From NCBI GenBank assembly GCA_017408325.1, contig JAFQUW010000141.1, positions 1-6,240 on the forward strand: a stretch of 6,240 nucleotides of DNA, given 5' to 3'. The stretch is from Clostridia bacterium (lineage in GTDB: Bacteria; Bacillota; Clostridia; Oscillospirales; SIG627). Positions 1-5,880 of the stretch are shown here, piece by piece; position 1 is the first letter of the stretch; every line of letters starts with the position of its first letter. The translations under genes and the position numbers were made by a program. Below the pieces are notes generated by a model. It had not been told where the DNA came from. It worked only from the letters and a program-made list of their open reading frames with translations, and made no database searches.

Positions 1-170
1 ACCACGGAATTTCCGGCCTTCGGTCGGATGGAGAGCGCCTTCAAGGTGATCGCGCCGAGCTCGGATGCCTTGTAATAGGGGAGATATTCCAGACCGAAAC
101 CACAGGTTCCCGAGGCCGTGGCGATCGGGTTTTTCAGTTCGACTCCGGCAAAATTGACGGACAGTTTCAT
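1..170 (-). CDS. pyrD: Dihydroorotate dehydrogenase catalytic subunit PyrD (class 1B), 5' part only
   Basis: Oxidises dihydroorotate to orotate in pyrimidine synthesis, using FMN. In class 1B enzymes the electrons pass through PyrK to NAD+ in the cytoplasm. Only the first 56 codons are in the window; the rest lies beyond the left edge. The visible N-terminus has the family layout: a short strand ('LSVNFAGVELKNP', residues 3-15), the glycine-rich 'ASGTCGFG' (19-26), and 'GAITLKAL' (39-46), whose Lys44 sits where family members contact FMN, followed by 'RPKAGNS' (49-55). The start is an ATG whose first bases overlap the pyrK stop (ATGA), and GAGGTG at 177-182 lies 6 nt upstream. The overlap with pyrK on the same strand is what makes class 1B the best call. 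The identification rests on a short fragment plus this context. Confidence 0.9.
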   Translation of the reverse strand, partial: MKLSVNFAGVELKNPIATASGTCGFGLEYLPYYKASELGAITLKALSIRPKAGNSV

Positions 171-916
171 GCGTCCCACCTCACTTCCTTGGCGTCGAAG
201 ACGGGGCCGTCAATGCAGACGCGTTTCTGGCCGAGCATCGTCTGGCAGACGCAGGCAAGACAGGCACCCACTCCGCAGCCCATCCGTTCTTCCAGACTGA
301 CGTAGCAGTCCAGACCCGCGGCGAGTGCGACCTCGCTGACGGTCTGCATCATGATCTTCGGACCGCAGACGCAGACGTCGTCGTATTCGTGTTCGGCGAT
401 CAGTTCGCGCACCAGATCCGCAGCGTAGCCGTGGAAACCGAGCGATCCGTCGTCGGTGGCAAGGAAGATCTCTTTGCAGATCTTCGCAAAATCTTGGGCA
501 AGCACCACGCGGCTCTTGTCACGGAAACAGAGCGCGGCGGTGGATTCTCCGGCGAAGCGTGCGGCGTACAAAAGCGGAAAAATGCCGATTCCGCCGCCGA
601 CAAACAACACGCGACGGCCCTTGATCCGTTCAAAGCCGTAACCGACCGCGCCGTTGACGGAGAGGGTGTCTCCGACCTTTACGCGGGCGAGGGCTTCCGT
701 ACCGTCTCCGCGCACCTCAAAGCAGAGGCGGATCGTGCCTTCCTTTGCATCTGCGTCGCAGATGCCGAAGGGACGGCGGAGCAAAAAGCCGGGGACGGAT
801 ACGTGGGCAAGTTGACCCGCGCGAGCCGCCTTGGCGATCTCGGGCGCGGAGAGGATAAGGGAATAAGTCGTGTCGTTTAAGGGGGTGAGACTGACGACTT
901 TCGTATCTTCTAACAT
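167..916 (-). CDS. pyrK: Dihydroorotate dehydrogenase electron-transfer subunit PyrK
   Basis: The 249-aa FAD and [2Fe-2S] subunit that carries electrons from the FMN of PyrD to NAD+, allowing the class 1B enzyme to use NAD+. Domains in order: an FAD-binding beta barrel (about 1-100) with the flavin motif 'LLRRPFGI' at 45-52; an NAD-binding domain starting at 'VGGGIGIFPL' (106-115) with 'CGP' at 184-186; and a C-terminal iron-sulfur region. The four expected cluster ligands are present at Cys214, Cys219, Cys222 and Cys234 (C-x4-C-x2-C-x11-C, ending 'RVCIDGPVF'). Length is normal for the family. The residue after 'RPF' is Gly51, where many relatives have Ser or Thr; this is a minor variation. 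The ATG at 916 is supported by AAGGAG 5 nt upstream. The gene is 9 bp downstream of thrS and overlaps pyrD by 4 bp, so coupled translation with pyrD in a 1:1 complex is likely. Confidence 0.97.
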   Translation of the reverse strand: MLEDTKVVSLTPLNDTTYSLILSAPEIAKAARAGQLAHVSVPGFLLRRPFGICDADAKEGTIRLCFEVRGDGTEALARVKVGDTLSVNGAVGYGFERIKGRRVLFVGGGIGIFPLLYAARFAGESTAALCFRDKSRVVLAQDFAKICKEIFLATDDGSLGFHGYAADLVRELIAEHEYDDVCVCGPKIMMQTVSEVALAAGLDCYVSLEERMGCGVGACLACVCQTMLGQKRVCIDGPVFDAKEVRWDA

Positions 917-921
917 CGGAA

Positions 922-927
922 CTCCTT
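922..927 (-). promoter_or_regulatory. pyrK ribosome binding site overlapping the thrS stop codon
   Basis: On the minus strand, AAGGAG shares its first two bases with the TAA stop of thrS (926-928) and lies 5 nt before the pyrK ATG. It fixes the pyrK start and implies that ribosomes finishing thrS pass directly over the pyrK initiation site. Confidence 0.85.
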
Positions 928-2866
928 ACCAGATGACTCTGGTCTTGATGTCTTCGGCGATGGTCGCCTTGAATTCGTCGATGGCGATGGCACCTTGATC
1001 ACCGAAGCCGCGCTTGCGGACGGCGATGGTCTTGTCTTCGCATTCCTTGTCGCCGACGACCAGCATGTAGGGGACCTTTTCCATCTGCGCTTCACGGATC
1101 TTGTAGCCGATCTTTTCGTTTCGGGTGTCAACTTCTACGCGCACGCCGATCTCTTCGAGTGCCGCCTTGACTTCGTAGGCGTAGTCCATCTGGCGGTCGG
1201 AGATGGGCAGGATCTTCGCCTGAACGGGTGCGAGCCACACGGGGAATGCACCGGCGTACTTTTCAATGAGAAGTGCGAGCGTGCGCTCGTAGCAGCCGAT
1301 GGAGGTGCGGTGGATGATGTAGGGATTCTTCTTTTCGCCGTCGGAGTCGGTGTATTCCATACCGAAGAGCTCGGCGAGCATCTGGTCGATCTGGATGGTG
1401 ATGAGCGTGTCTTCCTTGCCGTGGACGTTCTTGATCTGGATGTCCAGTTTCGGGCCGTAGAAGGCGGCTTCGCCGATGCCGATCTTGTAGGGAATCTCGA
1501 GGTGGTTTAAGATGCGCTCCATCATGCCTTGTGCTTCATCCCACTGCTCGGGCGTGCCGATGTACTTTTCGGTGTCGGTCGGATCCCACTGGGAGAAACG
1601 GTAGCTGACGTCCTCGTAGAGACCGAGCGTTTTGAGCATGTAGATAGCGAGTTCGAGGCAGTTCTTGAATTCTTCCTCCAACTGCTCGGGAGTGCACATC
1701 AGGTGACCTTCGGAAATGGTGAACTGGCGCACGCGGATCAGACCGTGCATTTCGCCGGAGGACTCGTTGCGGAAGAGCGTCGAGGTCTCGTTGTAGCGAA
1801 GCGGCAGATCGCGGTAGGAACGCGCACGGTTGAGATACGCTTGGTACTGGAAGGGGCAGGTCATCGGACGCAGGGCGAAGACTTCGCCTTCCGCATCGGG
1901 GTCTCCCATGACGAACATTCCGTCGCGGTAGTGATCCCAGTGACCGGAGACCTTGTAGAGCTCACGCTTGGCCATATAGGGCGTTTTGGTGAGTTGCCAG
2001 CCGCGGCGGGCTTCTTCGTCTTCGACGAAACGCTGGAGCGTCTGGATGATCTTGGAGCCCTTCGGCAGAAGGATGGGAAGACCTTGACCGATGAGCTCGC
2101 TCGTGGTAAAAAGCTCGAGCTCGCGGCCGAGCTTGTTGTGGTCGCGACGTTTGGCTTCTTCCAGCTGTTCCAGATGAGCGGCAAGTTCTTCCTGCTTGGT
2201 GTAGGCAGTGCCGTAGATGCGGCGGAGCATCTTGTTTTTTGCGTCTCCGCGCCAGTAGGCACCGGTGGCGGAGAGAAGCTTGAAGGCCTTGACTTTGCCC
2301 GTGGAAGGGGCGTGAGGGCCAGCACAGAGGTCGACGAAATCGCCCTGCTTGTAGAAGGAGAGGGTCGCTTCATCCGGCAGATCTTCGATGAGTTCCACCT
2401 TGTAGTCCTCTCCCTTTTCGCGCATCAGGGCGATCGCTTCTTCGCGCGGCAGGGTGAAACGCTCCAGTTTGTGGTTCTGATCCACGATGCGCTTCATCTC
2501 TTTTTCGATCAGACGAAGGCTCTCTGCATCAAAGGTTTCTTCGGTGTCGAAGTCGTAGTAAAACCCGTTGTCAATGGCGGGTCCGATGGCAAGCTTGGCT
2601 TCGGGATAGAGTTTTTTGACCGCCTGGGCCAGCACGTGGGACGCGGTGTGACGCAGGGTGCGAAGTCCTTCGTCGTCCGTGCCTGTAAGCACGGTGAACG
2701 TGCAGTCGGACGTCAAAGGAGTGAACAGATCCGTGACCTGTTCGTCGAGCTTGACGGCAAGCGCGGCCTTGGCGAGCCCTTGAGAGAGGGATTTGACCGC
2801 GTCAATGGCGAGAGTATTTTCGGCGACTTCTAAAACGGAGCCGTCCTTGAGCGTGAGTTTGATCAT
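926..2866 (-). CDS. thrS: Threonyl-tRNA synthetase
   Basis: Class II synthetase (646 aa) that attaches threonine to tRNA-Thr in the cytoplasm and removes mischarged serine. Domains in order: TGS domain (1-62); editing domain with 'HTASH' (His73, His77) and 'DLCAGPH' (Cys181, His185), the classic editing-site residues; catalytic core (about 245-540); anticodon-binding domain (about 545-640). The zinc ligands expected from E. coli ThrRS (Cys334, His385, His511) appear at Cys337, His388 and His519. Motif 2 is around 'FRNESSGEMHG' (365-375) and motif 3 is 'GCYERTLALL' (524-533). The core has 'PMTCPFQ' (334-340) where the E. coli type has 'PMNCPGH'. To my knowledge this is a subtype common in Clostridia, so it is a lineage mark and not damage. 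The ATG is supported by AAGGA 6 nt upstream and by the ATGA overlap with the preceding gene. No T-box leader can precede it directly, so expression should depend on the upstream operon promoter unless an internal promoter exists. Confidence 0.98.
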   Translation of the reverse strand: MIKLTLKDGSVLEVAENTLAIDAVKSLSQGLAKAALAVKLDEQVTDLFTPLTSDCTFTVLTGTDDEGLRTLRHTASHVLAQAVKKLYPEAKLAIGPAIDNGFYYDFDTEETFDAESLRLIEKEMKRIVDQNHKLERFTLPREEAIALMREKGEDYKVELIEDLPDEATLSFYKQGDFVDLCAGPHAPSTGKVKAFKLLSATGAYWRGDAKNKMLRRIYGTAYTKQEELAAHLEQLEEAKRRDHNKLGRELELFTTSELIGQGLPILLPKGSKIIQTLQRFVEDEEARRGWQLTKTPYMAKRELYKVSGHWDHYRDGMFVMGDPDAEGEVFALRPMTCPFQYQAYLNRARSYRDLPLRYNETSTLFRNESSGEMHGLIRVRQFTISEGHLMCTPEQLEEEFKNCLELAIYMLKTLGLYEDVSYRFSQWDPTDTEKYIGTPEQWDEAQGMMERILNHLEIPYKIGIGEAAFYGPKLDIQIKNVHGKEDTLITIQIDQMLAELFGMEYTDSDGEKKNPYIIHRTSIGCYERTLALLIEKYAGAFPVWLAPVQAKILPISDRQMDYAYEVKAALEEIGVRVEVDTRNEKIGYKIREAQMEKVPYMLVVGDKECEDKTIAVRKRGFGDQGAIAIDEFKATIAEDIKTRVIW

Positions 2867-5010
2867 TGTTCGTCCTTCTTTCTGTCAGCAAAATACTGTT
2901 TGCATTCGTTTAAGTTTAAGAGTTTTTCCTGCAGGTTTCGCACGGTGTAGAAATAGTGGTTGGATGCCTCGAAACCGATGCGGGAATCGACGCGTCTCAC
3001 CTCGGCGAGGGTGAAAAGCGCCTCGTATTCGTCTTCGAGGGCGCGAAGGGCGGCGTCGCTGTCGCCGCGATCTCTGGCGCGCAGGAAACGAATGTGATTG
3101 TAGGTGGATGCAAAATGGGAGAGAGCTGCGCGGGCAAAGAGTTGAAGTTCGCGCACCCGAGGAGTAGCAAACTCGATGGTATCGAGTGTGTCAAGCCCCT
3201 CCTTCCAGCCTGCGGACAGGCGAGCAAATTGCTCTTCAAAAATTTCTTCGGGATAAGCCCTGCGCCATTTTTTTAGGTCGTCGTAGGGGAAACCCGTCAT
3301 GGAAGCCTCGTATCCGGTCTCCCGATGGTAGAAGGGAACGGAGGCACCGAGTTGCAAGGGCGCAAAGTAGAGAACGTTCATATCAAAGGGGAACTCGCAA
3401 AACGCGCGGCAGAACTGCTCGTCGGCGGCAAGGATCGACTCGGCGGCGTCGCCGTAGTATTCTCGAATGAGGTCAAGCAGCGGCGCATCGGTCTGCATCG
3501 CGCGATCAGCGATAAACAGATTCGGCGCAGGAGAGCCGCCGAGCGTCCAGGAGAGCATCAGGTGACGCACTCCGGCAGCTTTCAATTTGTGCATGTGCTC
3601 GTAATTGAGCGAAAATACGGGGAGATTCGGAACGGGGGAGAGCTCCCAGGAGTTGTTGATCTGCACCTTGGCGGCACAGGCGTGCTCGGTCTTGAGTGCC
3701 GTGTCCCAAAGACCTTTCGCCAACTCTCCCGGCCCGACTTGTGAGATGGAGTAGTCAATGACTTTGCCCTTTACACCGCCGAAGTCTGTCGGAATGGCGG
3801 TCTCGGAGGTGTTCATCACCGTGATGCCATCCTCGAGCTTTGAAATGGCGTCCTTGGCCCACTCGGGCTTCCAGCCCCAGGTCCAGGCGAAGGCGCGTGC
3901 CGAGTCGGAGGCTCGACGCATGCCGCGGTAAAGGAGGTTGTTGACCTCGGAGACGACGTTCGCCGCACCGCGCGGAGCACAGTTCGGACAGGGCTCAACG
4001 TCGTGGGAATAACAGGTGGTGGGATTCTCGCTTCGGGTAATGGTGAAGTAGCCGCCGAGTTCGGGCACCTTCGAAAAAAGTTCATAGGTTGCGTTTTCGA
4101 GATATGCCTGCACCTCGGGCGTGGAGGTACACAGCGTTGTGTAGGTCTCGTCTCCGTTTTTTCCGGCGAGCTCGGGGTGCGCCTGAAAGAAGGCCTTCGG
4201 CAGGGAACGCGGCTCGTTGAAGTAGAGATAGACGCGGATGCCGAAGCGTGCGGCGCGGCGGCAGAGCGCGCGCAAAGATTCGATGCGCTTGTCGCAGTCA
4301 TGGCTCATCTCGGGACAGAGCGTGTGCTCAACGAGCTGGTACAGGATCCCCTGCATCCAGATCCCGTTGACGCCGAGACGCGCGTACTCCTGCAGGAGTG
4401 CGTCGGGGTAGGGGTCGAGCTCGGGCGTCAGAAGCGGATCGCCGTAGAGCGCAAAATAAGAGTAGATGAGACGAAGGTCTCCGTCGCCGACGGAAACGAT
4501 CTCTTCTTCGGGGATCTCGCGGTGAAAACGCTCGAGGAATTCGTAGGCGTTTTCCGTCAGATCGGCAAGCGGGGAGTCGGCGAGCTGCTCGCGGATGGAG
4601 TCAAGCCCCCGGAGCTCCTCGTCGGTCGGCTCGTGCCAGACGCTCACCGGCGTATCGGGCTTGAAATAGCCCATCTTCACCCAGAAGAAGTCGTCCTCCT
4701 TGAGGATGAAGGTCAGTTTTTCTTTTGAGATGTCCAGAAGGCGGCAGATGGCGTCGTAGTCGAGCAGGTGCCAGTTGTTTCGAATGACGGTGAGAAAGCC
4801 GCGTGTAAGGAAGCGGTTGTCGACCGTGACGGGGGAGAGTCCCATGCGAAACGCGGCGTTTTCGATGCTGTGTACGTCGGTTTGGAGTGCGGCGGCAATG
4901 CGTTCGGTGGGGAGAACGCCCCAGTTGCGAAACACCACGGCGTATTGCACGTCGGGGAAATAAGTGGGAATGAGAGCGCGCTTGTCGCTGACGGGAGAAA
5001 GTTCTGCCAT
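2863..5010 (-). CDS. Glycoside-hydrolase-like TIM-barrel protein with N-terminal tandem HTH-like modules; function unknown
   Basis: A 715-aa protein with no signal peptide or membrane helix, so probably cytoplasmic. I do not recognise a characterised family member. Residues 25-58 and 74-107 look like two copies of one helix-turn-helix-like module, sharing 'V-x-RN-x-W' followed by two helices. A linker (about 120-180) leads to a region from 'YSYFALYGDPLL' (183-194) to about 500 that reads like a (beta/alpha)8 glycosidase barrel: 'GVNGIWMQG' (213-221), 'YLYFNEPR' (261-268), 'GYFTITRSEN' (320-329), 'WTWGW' (376-380), 'INNSWELSPVPN' (451-462) and 'LSWTLGGSPAPN' (487-498). Glu266, Glu329 and Glu456 are candidate acidic catalytic or sugar-binding residues. 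Cys333, His336, Cys341 and Cys344 could form a metal site. The C-terminal 200 residues appear helical. It leads an operon with thrS, overlapping it by 4 bp. The ATG follows GGAGG by 4 nt, and a perfect promoter lies just upstream. The barrel assignment is inferred from motif style; the substrate is unknown, and a non-enzymatic sugar-sensing role is possible. Confidence 0.8.
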   Translation of the reverse strand: MAELSPVSDKRALIPTYFPDVQYAVVFRNWGVLPTERIAAALQTDVHSIENAAFRMGLSPVTVDNRFLTRGFLTVIRNNWHLLDYDAICRLLDISKEKLTFILKEDDFFWVKMGYFKPDTPVSVWHEPTDEELRGLDSIREQLADSPLADLTENAYEFLERFHREIPEEEIVSVGDGDLRLIYSYFALYGDPLLTPELDPYPDALLQEYARLGVNGIWMQGILYQLVEHTLCPEMSHDCDKRIESLRALCRRAARFGIRVYLYFNEPRSLPKAFFQAHPELAGKNGDETYTTLCTSTPEVQAYLENATYELFSKVPELGGYFTITRSENPTTCYSHDVEPCPNCAPRGAANVVSEVNNLLYRGMRRASDSARAFAWTWGWKPEWAKDAISKLEDGITVMNTSETAIPTDFGGVKGKVIDYSISQVGPGELAKGLWDTALKTEHACAAKVQINNSWELSPVPNLPVFSLNYEHMHKLKAAGVRHLMLSWTLGGSPAPNLFIADRAMQTDAPLLDLIREYYGDAAESILAADEQFCRAFCEFPFDMNVLYFAPLQLGASVPFYHRETGYEASMTGFPYDDLKKWRRAYPEEIFEEQFARLSAGWKEGLDTLDTIEFATPRVRELQLFARAALSHFASTYNHIRFLRARDRGDSDAALRALEDEYEALFTLAEVRRVDSRIGFEASNHYFYTVRNLQEKLLNLNECKQYFADRKKDEQ
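2873..2877 (-). promoter_or_regulatory. thrS ribosome binding site inside the end of the upstream gene
   Basis: AAGGA on the minus strand, 6 nt before the thrS ATG, lies inside the last codons of the glycosidase-like gene, whose TGA overlaps the thrS ATG (ATGA at 2863-2866). This arrangement supports translational coupling and decides the thrS start. Confidence 0.75.
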
Positions 5011-5021
5011 AAAGCCTCCGT

Positions 5022-5039
5022 TCTTTGCCGTGGCAAAGA
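5022..5039 (-). promoter_or_regulatory. 18-bp palindrome in the operon leader, possible operator
   Basis: Two perfect 8-bp arms, TCTTTGCC and GGCAAAGA, surround a 2-bp centre. The element falls within the predicted ~40-nt leader, ending 2 nt before the GGAGG of the glycosidase-like gene (5015-5019) and about 18 bp downstream of its -10 box. Size, symmetry and position fit a dimeric repressor operator. In RNA it could also fold into a 7-bp stem with a 4-nt loop near the ribosome binding site. Which of these applies cannot be decided from sequence alone. Confidence 0.5.
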
Positions 5040-5057
5040 TAAAATATAATTATTTAA

Positions 5058-5086
5058 ATTATAAGAAAAACACTCGGTTTTGTCAA
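5058..5086 (-). promoter_or_regulatory. Consensus sigma-A/sigma-70 promoter for the glycosidase-like/thrS/pyrK/pyrD operon
   Basis: The minus strand reads TTGACA (5086-5081), a 17-bp spacer, then TATAAT (5063-5058), a perfect match to the housekeeping consensus at ideal spacing. The predicted transcript start is near 5051, giving a leader of about 40 nt. The -10 box lies in an AT-rich inverted repeat (TATAATT at 5045-5051, AATTATA at 5057-5063). A promoter this strong suggests high basal expression, possibly held down by the nearby palindrome. Confidence 0.88.
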
Positions 5087-5104
5087 GAAAAACGGGTGTT
5101 TTTT
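5066..5104. repeat. Long inverted repeat / terminator-like hairpin overlapping the minus-strand -35 box
   Basis: Arms AAAAACACTCG (5066-5076) and CGGGTGTTTTT (5093-5103) pair over 11 bp with one G-U wobble when read on the plus strand. After one mismatch, a further 4 A-U pairs (5078-5081 with 5088-5091) leave a 6-nt loop. A run of six T (5099-5104) follows on the plus strand, as in an intrinsic terminator. The loop contains the -35 of the minus-strand promoter. Neither predicted promoter would transcribe it, since both start sites lie outside it and point away. It could therefore stop stray rightward transcription, or act as a DNA-level binding site. Confidence 0.5.
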
Positions 5105-5119
5105 ATAGAAATTTCACAG

Positions 5120-5148
5120 TGGAAATTTTCGCTTTTTCGTGCTATAAT
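5120..5148 (+). promoter_or_regulatory. Extended -10 promoter for the membrane-protein gene
   Basis: TATAAT at 5143-5148 is preceded by TGC (5140-5142), an extended -10 element. A weaker -35, TGGAAA (5120-5125; 4 of 6 consensus bases), sits 17 bp upstream. The predicted start near 5155 leaves a leader of about 25 nt. Together with the minus-strand promoter it makes this a divergent promoter region, with the two -35 boxes about 33 bp apart. Confidence 0.75.
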
Positions 5149-5180
5149 GAAGAAAACGATAAGGATGGGAGACAAAAGCG

Positions 5181-5795
5181 ATGACAGTGGCACAAAAAGC
5201 GCGCGCGTTCCTCTTGGTTTTGTTGGTTTTGTGGACGGTTTTGTACTTGCCCGTCTATTTTTTGAGCGGCGCGATCTTTGCCCCTCTCTCTGCGTGTCAG
5301 ATCCCGCTTTTGCCCGTTTTTGACGGCATCGGCGTCTTCGACGTTTTCTACGGTGCGTGTTTTGTCGCCGCGCTCGTGTTCGCGCTTTTGGGAATCAGAC
5401 CGCGTTTTTCCAAGCGCTGCTCGTTTGCGGTGTTGCCGCTTTTGTTTGCGCTGGTCGATCTGCTCGGTGAGTATTTCTGCTATCAGGCGGCCGTGATCGA
5501 ACAGACCGAGCTTCAGGAGTTGGAAGCCTATTATTATTTCAACGGAATCACCCCGACGCCGCCGTACTTTTTTCTCGCTTCCATGGCGCTTGACGTTCTT
5601 TGGATCGCGCTGATCCTTTGGCCGATCCTGGCCCCGCATCTGAAGCGAAAAAAGCCGCTTGACGAGGCGGCGCAGTCGAAGGATGCCGGTTTTCTCGCAA
5701 CCGACAATTGGGAGGAGATCCTCGGCTCGGGAGGAAATACACAAGATTTTGAGCCTTCCCTTGGCGAAGAATACAAGACTGAGTGTGAGAAATAG
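5181..5795 (+). CDS. Four-helix integral membrane protein of unknown function
   Basis: A 204-aa protein that I do not recognise. Four hydrophobic segments are visible at about 9-30, 52-72, 82-104 and 130-151. Positive residues at the N-terminus (Lys6, Arg8), in the loop at 73-79 and after helix 4 ('HLKRKK', 153-158) place both ends inside by the positive-inside rule. The loop between helices 3 and 4 (about 105-129) would be external; it holds an acidic and Tyr-rich stretch and 'TPTPP' (124-128). The last 45 or so residues form a soluble, acidic, probably disordered cytoplasmic tail. No catalytic motif or lipobox is evident. The ATG follows GGGAGA (5167-5172) by 8 nt, downstream of a good promoter. 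The opposite strand also has a long open frame here, but its product is a low-complexity Lys/Arg/Gln-rich string without a start site. The gene has its own promoter, and so does the next gene, so it is probably monocistronic. Confidence 0.82.
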   Translation: MTVAQKARAFLLVLLVLWTVLYLPVYFLSGAIFAPLSACQIPLLPVFDGIGVFDVFYGACFVAALVFALLGIRPRFSKRCSFAVLPLLFALVDLLGEYFCYQAAVIEQTELQELEAYYYFNGITPTPPYFFLASMALDVLWIALILWPILAPHLKRKKPLDEAAQSKDAGFLATDNWEEILGSGGNTQDFEPSLGEEYKTECEK

Positions 5796-5817
5796 TAAAA
5801 AATCGGCGTTTCATCTG

Positions 5818-5846
5818 TTTACAAGATAAGGATTTCGTTGTATAAT
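5818..5846 (+). promoter_or_regulatory. Promoter for the PduL-like gene
   Basis: TTTACA (5818-5823; 5 of 6 consensus) and TATAAT (5841-5846) are separated by 17 bp in the 85-bp gap between the membrane-protein gene and the PduL-like gene. The predicted start near 5853 gives a leader of about 28 nt, with AAAGGGA (5864-5870) as ribosome binding site. I see no clear terminator for the upstream gene in this gap. Confidence 0.83.
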
Positions 5847-5880
5847 GATTTGAAATCCAAAAGAAAGGGAACAAAACACA

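Noticed and set aside
389..880. 163-aa open frame on the plus strand opposite pyrK
   Set aside because: It is antisense to pyrK, which has all its FAD, NAD and iron-sulfur motifs. No promoter or plausible product was seen.
1847..1867. Loss of the usual 'NCPGH' motif in ThrRS as a sign of inactivation
   Set aside because: The zinc Cys337 is kept, as are His388, His519, motif 2 and motif 3. The 'TCPFQ' form is one I recall from intact Clostridia enzymes.
1529..2833. 434-aa open frame on the plus strand opposite thrS
   Set aside because: It lies wholly antisense to a clear, full-length threonyl-tRNA synthetase. Its product shows no family motif, and such long antisense frames arise from the codon bias of the real gene.
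4003..4728. 241-aa open frame on the plus strand opposite the glycosidase-like gene
   Set aside because: The minus-strand gene has promoter, RBS, overlap with thrS and domain-like motifs. This frame has none of these.
5045..5050. Plus-strand TATAAT as an additional promoter
   Set aside because: No acceptable -35 lies 16-18 bp upstream. The match is part of the AT-rich inverted repeat around the minus-strand -10, and any transcript would run straight into the hairpin at 5066-5104.
5142..5744. 200-aa open frame on the minus strand opposite the membrane protein
   Set aside because: Its product is a low-complexity Lys/Arg/Gln-rich string typical of the complement of hydrophobic codons. The plus-strand frame has promoter, RBS and clean membrane topology.
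5796..5880. Possible terminator after the membrane-protein gene
   Set aside because: The gap has A-rich and T-rich stretches but no GC-rich stem followed by a T run, so no terminator can be supported.
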